Source: Candidatus Fermentibacterota bacterium | GTDB lineage: Bacteria > JAFGKV01 | Assembly (NCBI GenBank): GCA_030620115.1 | Contig: JAUXFG010000018.1 | Span: 1-37,994, forward strand | DNA length: 37,994 nt | Direction: 5' to 3' | In this document: piece after piece, positions 32,903-37,994 of the stretch | Layout of the letters: the number at the start of each line of letters is the position of its first letter | How positions within the stretch are numbered: position 1 is the first letter of the stretch | Notes under the pieces: model-generated | Databases searched by the model: none | Seen by the model: the letters and a program-made list of their open reading frames with translations, nothing else | Told to the model about the DNA's origin: nothing | Program-made: the position numbers and the translations under genes

Positions 32903-35290
32903 ATGAGATTCTTGAGATTCAAGAAAAGCATTTCTGAACAAAGCGCCGGAACGAAAAAGGGCGCCGAAACCAAGATGCTCCCGCAAGAAGAAGATGAGGG
33001 GCAAGATAATGATACTGGCTATGGAGTTCTTCCTTTGACCACAAAGGAACAGTGGTACCGGGAGATTTATCTTCGACTTGTTGACAAGAAGCGCAAACCC
33101 ATTGAGACAGCGGCGCAGGCGGTGAATCTGTATCCGACCGACGCCCACATGTTAATGCTCGCGGGTTTTGCGGCCATTGTTGAGGAGAAACCGCAACTCT
33201 GCCTGCGCTACATCAAACGGTATGACAAATGGTACTGGCCGAACGAAATGACTTTGACCTGCCAAGCTATTGCTCTTGCCCAGGCCGGGCGATGGCCCAT
33301 GGCGCAGAACCTCCTCGGGAAACACGATCTCCTCCATGTTCCGCCGTCGTCTCGATATCCCCTGGGGCTCGACGGCGCCTGGGCCTGGTCTTGGCTGAAA
33401 CGAATCCGTCAGTGGGCGCCGAAAGAGCCCGACAAGAGGAAGCCAAGGAGTAAGACCCGAGCCAAGTCTACCCCGCGAACACAGAAACAAGGCGCAAGGC
33501 CAAAAGAGCCGAGTCTCCAGGAAAGACGGAAGGTCGCTTTTTCGAACCTCAAGCCCTTGCCCCGTATCGAGCCCCGCGCTACCATCACTCTCGATATGCC
33601 GAGCTTCGATCAGTATGCCGCTCTTGATCGGCAAATAGCGGGCTCTGTGGGAGATTTTCTTCTGCGGCACGATTTTGCCCGGTTGTCGCTGCTCAAGGGC
33701 TTCGATGAGCTGGTCTGTATCCCTCACATTGAAGGCGTCGAACACTATCTGTATCAGATTGAGACCGTGCGGAAGGTCCTCAAGCAGTTTCGTGGCAGGG
33801 TCTTATTGGCAGACGAAGTGGGGCTGGGAAAGACCATTGAGGCGGGCATGATTCTCAAAGAGTATCTTCTGCGGGGGATGGCGGAACGGATTCTGATTCT
33901 GACCCCTCCGTCACTGGTTGGGCAGTGGCAAGAAGAAATGACGACAAAGTTCCATCTCAACTTCATCACCACTCATGATCCCCTGTTTCGCAAAGATCCC
34001 GCGACCTTCTGGTCGGACAAGAAAATCATCGCCTCCATCGCTACTGCCCGTATGGGCCGACATATGAAACTGGTGACGCGAGAGCCGTTTGACCTGGTGA
34101 TCGTGGACGAGGCGCATCACCTGAAGAATCGGACATCGAAGAACTGGAAGCTGGTTGACGCATTGAAGAAACGATTCCTGCTGATGCTCTCAGCCACGCC
34201 GGTTCAGAATAACCTGGTAGAGTTGTATAATCTGTTGACGCTCCTCAAACCGGGGCTTTTCAAAACCGAGAGGGAATTCCGGGCTTCCTACATGAAGCCG
34301 CGGCAGCCTCGAACTCCCTTGAATAGGGAACACCTTCAGGATCTGATGCGTGATGTGATGATCCGCAACACCCGAGCATTGGTGGATGTGAAGCTTCCCC
34401 CGCGCCAAGCCTTGACCCTGCGCATCGACCCCTCCCCAGAGGAAGCCCGCTGTTATCGGGAACTCAGCCGGCTCATACATGAAGTGCACTCGGAAGGTGT
34501 AAGCCGGCATCGGTTGGCTTTGCATCGTCTGCTTGAAGCGGGAGGCTCATCGCCGTCTGCGGTTGCCGTTGCGCTCGAGAGGTTCCTCCAAGGTGATGGT
34601 CGGGCTTCGTGGCGGGATCTACGGGATCGCTATCTGGCTGTAGGAAATGGCGCGAAGGTAGAGGCGTTGCTCGAACTCCTTGCTCGTAATCCAGGTGAAA
34701 AGAAGATTGTCTTCGTGCGATTCAGAGAGACGCTTCGTCTCCTGGATCAAACATTCTCCGAGAATGGACTGTCTTTTGCGCGGTTTGACGGGCAGATGAG
34801 TGGACAGAAGAAAGATGAAGCCATTGAACGATTCCGCAATGAGGCGGCCATCCTGCTCTGCACCGAATCAGGCGGAGAGGGCCGGAATATGCAATTCTGT
34901 CATACCCTGATCAATTTCGACCTACCCTGGAATCCACAGGTGATTGAGCAACGCATCGGACGTATCCACCGAATCGGTCAACAGCACGAGGTCTTTGTCT
35001 TCAACCTGGCAACAAAAGAGACGATCGAAGAAAAAATCCTGACCATCTTGGATGAAAAGATCAATATGTTTGAACTAGTAGTAGGAGAGATCCAGTGTAT
35101 CCTCGGTAAGATGGATGATGACCGGGATTTCGCAGAGATGGTTTTTGAAGCCTGGGTCCAGGAAACGGGAAGCCGCAATGATGAGGCATTTGGCGCGCTC
35201 AGCGACAAGCTGGACAAGGCTCGCCGGCAGTATGACGAGACCAAGGCCTATGATGATGAGCTATTCGGCGACGAATTCGAAGCGGTATAG
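32903..35290 (+). CDS. SNF2/RapA-like helicase-type ATPase with helical-repeat N-domain
   Basis: Encodes 795 residues from ATG 32903, with a close GAGGGG. Residues about 45-175 look like paired helices of the TPR kind, followed by a very basic linker (about 178-205). The superfamily 2 motor has motif I DEVGLGKT (304-311), DEAH (402-405), LSATP (429-433), and motif VI QRIGRIHRIGQ (683-693), with a GGEGRN segment just before. The tail (about 710-795) is acidic and ends DDELFGDEFEAV. Such ATPases translocate on duplex DNA and remodel bound proteins; RapA acts on RNA polymerase, and others belong to defence loci such as DISARM. No nuclease or methylase motif is fused. A coiled-coil/zinc protein starts 17 bases after the stop, so the two form a likely operon. 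The specific role is unknown. Confidence 0.92.
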   Translation: MRFLRFKKSISEQSAGTKKGAETKMLPQEEDEGQDNDTGYGVLPLTTKEQWYREIYLRLVDKKRKPIETAAQAVNLYPTDAHMLMLAGFAAIVEEKPQLCLRYIKRYDKWYWPNEMTLTCQAIALAQAGRWPMAQNLLGKHDLLHVPPSSRYPLGLDGAWAWSWLKRIRQWAPKEPDKRKPRSKTRAKSTPRTQKQGARPKEPSLQERRKVAFSNLKPLPRIEPRATITLDMPSFDQYAALDRQIAGSVGDFLLRHDFARLSLLKGFDELVCIPHIEGVEHYLYQIETVRKVLKQFRGRVLLADEVGLGKTIEAGMILKEYLLRGMAERILILTPPSLVGQWQEEMTTKFHLNFITTHDPLFRKDPATFWSDKKIIASIATARMGRHMKLVTREPFDLVIVDEAHHLKNRTSKNWKLVDALKKRFLLMLSATPVQNNLVELYNLLTLLKPGLFKTEREFRASYMKPRQPRTPLNREHLQDLMRDVMIRNTRALVDVKLPPRQALTLRIDPSPEEARCYRELSRLIHEVHSEGVSRHRLALHRLLEAGGSSPSAVAVALERFLQGDGRASWRDLRDRYLAVGNGAKVEALLELLARNPGEKKIVFVRFRETLRLLDQTFSENGLSFARFDGQMSGQKKDEAIERFRNEAAILLCTESGGEGRNMQFCHTLINFDLPWNPQVIEQRIGRIHRIGQQHEVFVFNLATKETIEEKILTILDEKINMFELVVGEIQCILGKMDDDRDFAEMVFEAWVQETGSRNDEAFGALSDKLDKARRQYDETKAYDDELFGDEFEAV

Positions 35291-35306
35291 AAGCGTATAG
35301 ACCCCA

Positions 35307-36467
35307 ATGAGTGAAATTCGCAACCTGATATCCCGTCTTTTGGTATCCGAAGGAGCATTGATCGAGCCCATTGATCCCGATGGATTGGAGGTATTGACGA
35401 CCCCTTCCTTGCAAGAGATGCTTGAAGTTGACGAATTCATCCGCCTGGGGTTCGGTGCGGAGCTTCCCAAGGACGCCATAAGGGTGAGCTTGGAGTCGGA
35501 GTGGCTTGATAAGCTGGGCTTGCTCGTCAAGAACCGCGGTCATGTCCTGAACGTCGTGCTGGATGAAAAAAACACACGGTGGCCATCTTCCCCTGATCGT
35601 CTTGTCGACCGCAAGATGGTGCTTGAAAACGCGACGTACCGTTTTATCGACGCTGGCGAAGCTCGAACACACTATCTCCTGCTCGTTTTTCATGCCACCG
35701 CCATATCTGACGAGAAACGTGAGGATATGTTCTCTGTGTGCCTGAATGAGTCCAATTCCGCCTATGCGGATCATCTGATCCCGGGGCTCTTTGACTACTT
35801 GCAGCAAACACGGCCTGAAGAGACCCTTCCATCGTCTGCCGCGGAAGAGGCGGGAACGCCATGGTCTGCGTCACAGGCTCGTGAATGCTGCTCGCATTTG
35901 CTGCGCGCGAGGATTCGCGGGCGGTTGGCCCCGTTCCTTACCGGCATGGAACGCAGAATGTCGCGAGATTTGGAACGGCTCCTTTCCTATCACACCGACC
36001 TCCGCAATGAAGCAGCTCTGCAGTGGGAAAAAAAGAAGGAAAAGGATGCTGCATCTTTGAAGTGCGAGAAGATGAGGATTGAAGCCATCGAGCAGGAATA
36101 CCGGGCCAAGATCGAAGATCTGAAGCGTCGCTATGCAATGAGAGTGGATGTACGGCTCATACAGGCGGTGCGCGTGACATTGCCTGTGTACCGCCTGCAG
36201 TTGCGTATTCTACGCCGGAAAGGGCACAGAGCCTTTCATCTTGATTGGAATCCGCTCTCGAAACAACTAGATGATCTTCCATGCGAAAGCTGTGGGATGC
36301 CCGCGAAGACACACTACGTGTGCGATGAGCGACTCCACCTACTCTGCCCGGTCTGCATGACTGTGTGCCCAGGGTGCCAAAAAACATACTGTCGTGCATG
36401 CCACAGGCAAAAATGCCCGAAATGCGGTCGCAAGGATGTTCGTCTTGCTGGAAGTGAACCTGGGTAA
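35307..36467 (+). CDS. Unknown protein with coiled coil and C-terminal zinc-finger cluster
   Basis: I do not recognise this family as a whole. The 386-residue protein starts at ATG 35307, 17 bases after the helicase stop and without a clear ribosome site, so translation may be coupled. Residues 1-165 look like a mixed alpha/beta domain. Residues about 213-285 are highly charged and helical, probably a coiled coil. The last 60 residues hold eleven cysteines: C326/C329, C339, C347/C350, C354/C357, C362/C365 and C370/C373, enough for two or more zinc sites of ribbon or RING-like type. No membrane segment or catalytic motif is seen. It is likely a DNA-binding or scaffold partner of the helicase; this is inference from position and domains. 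Confidence 0.85.
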   Translation: MSEIRNLISRLLVSEGALIEPIDPDGLEVLTTPSLQEMLEVDEFIRLGFGAELPKDAIRVSLESEWLDKLGLLVKNRGHVLNVVLDEKNTRWPSSPDRLVDRKMVLENATYRFIDAGEARTHYLLLVFHATAISDEKREDMFSVCLNESNSAYADHLIPGLFDYLQQTRPEETLPSSAAEEAGTPWSASQARECCSHLLRARIRGRLAPFLTGMERRMSRDLERLLSYHTDLRNEAALQWEKKKEKDAASLKCEKMRIEAIEQEYRAKIEDLKRRYAMRVDVRLIQAVRVTLPVYRLQLRILRRKGHRAFHLDWNPLSKQLDDLPCESCGMPAKTHYVCDERLHLLCPVCMTVCPGCQKTYCRACHRQKCPKCGRKDVRLAGSEPG

Positions 36468-36524
36468 AATCCTTCAGATCTTTTGCCACTGATTCCTGTC
36501 GCATTGTTTCCTGCTTGATCTCTC

Positions 36525-36643
36525 GGTAACCGTTCACGGGTTGAAAGGTTCATAGGTTCAGGGTTCACCGGAAATCGAATCGTTGATTCGTGGGATCTAA
36601 AAGGTAACCTTGAACAGTGAACTCTGAACCTGTGAACGGCTAC
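36525..36643. repeat. Family A palindromic repeat, copy 3 (most complete)
   Basis: The left arm GTAACCGTTCACGGGTT and its following GGTTCA blocks are inverted at the right end, ...CTGAACCTGTGAACGGCTAC; the arms match over about 40 bases. The centre has CACCGGAAATCGAATCG, as in copy 1. The element is about 120 bases and non-coding, like a miniature inverted-repeat element. Confidence 0.82.
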
Positions 36644-36645
36644 AG

Positions 36646-37281
36646 AATTCCTTACCTGTGGGAGAACAATATGAACCCTGTTGTGGGAATCAGAGAGCAT
36701 CGACCATAGAGTAGAAGAGCTTCATGTCAGTTCTTGGATATATGAATTCGGCCTTGTTGAGATGGCCCATGAGCCAGGCTATCGCGCGATTATTCACCTT
36801 GGCTTGGTCGCTGACTTGCGAAATCAAAATGATGCCGGTCAACCTTATGGGAGATAAAGAAGTGCTGACTATCTGGAGATCAGAGCGCCAATGAGTTGGC
36901 TTGACTCTAGGGAGGCCCGATGCCATCTAGTCGACATCGAAACACCTATCGCTGACTTGATTGCATACTGAAGGACTGAACACGTATCTTCCGGCAAGCC
37001 AATCAACGAGTCAGGCATCTTGTCGGCAGACACCTGAACAGCTAACGGCGCAGGATTGGCGACCAGATGACTGGCGTTCCTGATTCAGACAGGAAAGGAA
37101 TTCCTGAACCAACATGAAGATTTCCTCACACCTAGTACGTCGCGCAGCCCACGAGCAGTTTGCGACGCCCTCGAAGACATTCTGCCTGTACCATGCCAAC
37201 AGATCGTGAAGGTTTGCCAACTCAAGGCGGTAAGCCCCAGATTCGCTTGACTGACTGTTCTTGAACTTGAAGGAGGTTGTG
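36646..37281. other. Intergenic DNA before the toxin-antitoxin pair
   Basis: I see no gene I can support. A minus-strand reading at 36690-36926 (78 codons) could be a decayed gene fragment but has no recognisable motif or ribosome site. TTCCTG and CAGGAA seven bases apart (37077-37095), followed by GGAATTCC, could be an operator or only chance. AAGGAGG (37270-37276) is the ribosome site of the antitoxin. Confidence 0.45.
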
Positions 37282-37503
37282 ATGCCTGCTCCTCGAGGGC
37301 CCGAGACAAAGAGAAAGCCCCCCGACATCGTACTGCGGCATGGCAAGCCTGCCGCAGTTATCCTGGATATTGATGAGTATCAAGAGATGTTGGAACGGCT
37401 GGAGGATGTGGAAGACTCAAGAATACTGGAAGAGATGAGAAAAGGACCACTTGAGTTCAGAAAGGTCGAGGAGTTCCTTGCGGAGTATCGCTCGGGTGTA
37501 TGA
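37282..37503 (+). CDS. Type II antitoxin, Phd/YefM-like
   Basis: Encodes 73 residues. ATG 37282 follows AAGGAGG by 5 bases. The core IVLRHGKPAAVILDIDEYQEMLERLED matches the Phd/YefM dimer-forming strand and helix, and the acidic tail would wrap the toxin. The N-terminus is odd: the usual SVSEARxxL segment that makes part of the DNA-binding fold is replaced by a Pro/Lys-rich stretch (PAPRGPETKRKPP), so the gene may be N-terminally shortened or have a diverged DNA-contact region. Its last 8 bases overlap the toxin start, the usual coupling. It should bind and neutralise the toxin; autoregulation is uncertain because of the altered N-terminus. Confidence 0.85.
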   Translation: MPAPRGPETKRKPPDIVLRHGKPAAVILDIDEYQEMLERLEDVEDSRILEEMRKGPLEFRKVEEFLAEYRSGV

Positions 37504-37750
37504 AATCTATCTCGAGCGAACAGCGGAACGTGACCTAAGGAAGCTTCCCACGGAAGTCTTCAGGCGCATCATCCCCCGCATCATGGCTCTGACCGAGAAT
37601 CCAAGACCACCGGGGTGTCGCAAGATCACCGGCTCAGAGAGTGACTGGCGAATTCGGATCGGAGAGTACAGAGTCATCTATGACATCGATGATACGGCAA
37701 AAGCGGTGAGGGTCTTTCGGGTCAGACACCGAAAGGGGGCATACCGATAG
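37496..37750 (+). CDS. Type II toxin, RelE/ParE superfamily
   Basis: Encodes 84 residues from GTG 37496, giving MYEIYLERTAERDLRKLP, the standard RelE/ParE opening, with GGAG about 10 bases before. The family continues with ITGSESDWRIRIGEYRVIYDIDD and ends VFRVRHRKGAYR, including the basic residues that in RelE-type toxins contact mRNA and ribosome. It starts within the antitoxin gene (8-base overlap). A longer in-frame start at 37451 would add a Ser/Arg-rich leader and is unlikely. It is expected to cleave ribosome-bound mRNA (RelE) rather than poison gyrase (ParE), but the two are hard to tell apart by eye. No stop or frameshift breaks it. Confidence 0.92.
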   Translation: MYEIYLERTAERDLRKLPTEVFRRIIPRIMALTENPRPPGCRKITGSESDWRIRIGEYRVIYDIDDTAKAVRVFRVRHRKGAYR

Positions 37751-37883
37751 CAGAAAGCGAACAGTGATTCACGGCTGGAGGCCAGGTCCTACAATGCCAC
37801 ATCGACACTTCATGCTCTGAGATACTGGACTGGCTTCCCGAGGCGAAATCTGACACCCCAAGGCGAAGCTGGCAAGTGAAGAC

Positions 37884-37958
37884 TGGTGGGCCCACCCGGA
37901 TTCGAACCAGGAACCAGCCGGTTATGAGCCGGATGCTCTACCGTTGAGCTATGGGCCC
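37884..37958 (-). tRNA. tRNA with CAU anticodon, probably tRNA-Ile2 (or elongator Met)
   Basis: Read on the minus strand it folds fully: acceptor GGGCCCA with TGGGCCC, D arm GCTC/GAGC with a short loop, anticodon stem CCGG/CCGG with loop CTCATAA (anticodon CAT), T arm CCTGG/CCGGG with loop TTCGAAT, discriminator A and an encoded CCA. The G1-C72 pair excludes a classical initiator. The loop context GGCTCATAACC is like tRNA-Ile2, whose C34 is changed to lysidine, but an elongator Met tRNA is possible. Confidence 0.95.
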
Positions 37959-37994
37959 CATTGTGACGTCATGCGTGGCATATCGTGCAACGAA

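Noticed and set aside
37011-37346. Minus-strand frame of 111 codons before the toxin-antitoxin genes
   Set aside because: It overlaps the antitoxin start and ribosome site, has no recognised motif and no ribosome site of its own; a decayed gene cannot be ruled out but is not supported.

Overview
The window reads as chromosomal DNA of a diderm (Gram-negative type) bacterium. It encodes a LolA-type lipoprotein carrier, an OmpA-family outer-membrane protein with ten calcium-binding repeats, a lipoprotein signal sequence, and several Sec-exported proteins. The mix of a bifunctional homocysteine methyltransferase/MetF, a second-type EF-G, secreted OB-fold/FN3/phospholipase D proteins and very repeat-rich intergenic DNA suggests an under-sampled lineage, perhaps near the FCB superphylum. 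No rRNA or marker gene here fixes the taxonomy, so this is inference.

Layout. 1-3.3 kb: a small lipoprotein, then a large response regulator fused to a DnaA-like AAA+ ATPase; each ends at a clear intrinsic terminator. 3.4-7.8 kb: membrane and envelope genes on the + strand: a GlpG-like rhomboid protease, signal peptidase I (apparently starting at ATA), a CDP-alcohol phosphatidyltransferase and a C-terminal processing protease. 8-11.5 kb: two secreted proteins sharing an N-terminal OB-fold module; the second carries a two-HxK phospholipase D domain. 11.5-12.45 kb: a macrodomain protein overlapping panD. 12.4-15.7 kb: an ABC exporter (-) divergent from a glycerate 2-kinase (+). 16.2-23 kb: a minus-strand block, rlmD, radC, ftsK, lolA and rimO, covering rRNA and ribosomal-protein modification, DNA translocation and lipoprotein transport. 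23-29.4 kb: the methionine/folate enzyme, the OmpA-type protein and EF-G on the + strand. 29.6-37.8 kb looks like an accessory region: an unrecognised 596-residue gene (-), a 1.5 kb gene-free repeat island, a SNF2/RapA-like helicase with a downstream coiled-coil/multi-zinc protein, a Phd/YefM-RelE-like toxin-antitoxin pair, and a CAU-anticodon tRNA (-) at the right edge.

Intergenic DNA holds several dispersed repeat families. Family A is a ~120 bp palindromic element built from GGTTCA-like blocks with CCGTTCAC termini (4.2, 32.1 and 36.5 kb, partial copies at 1.1 and 15.7 kb). Family B carries the ATTGCGAGGAG / GCTTCGTCGCTAC motif (15.8, 24.9, 31.8, 32.6 kb). Family C is a ~120 bp hairpin-bearing element (6.0 and 31.7 kb). 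Family D is an inverted repeat with AGATTCTTCG arms (18.4 kb).

The best candidates for undescribed biology are the receiver/DnaA-like/GTPase-like fusion and the helicase plus zinc-protein pair. Neither function can be settled from sequence reading alone.
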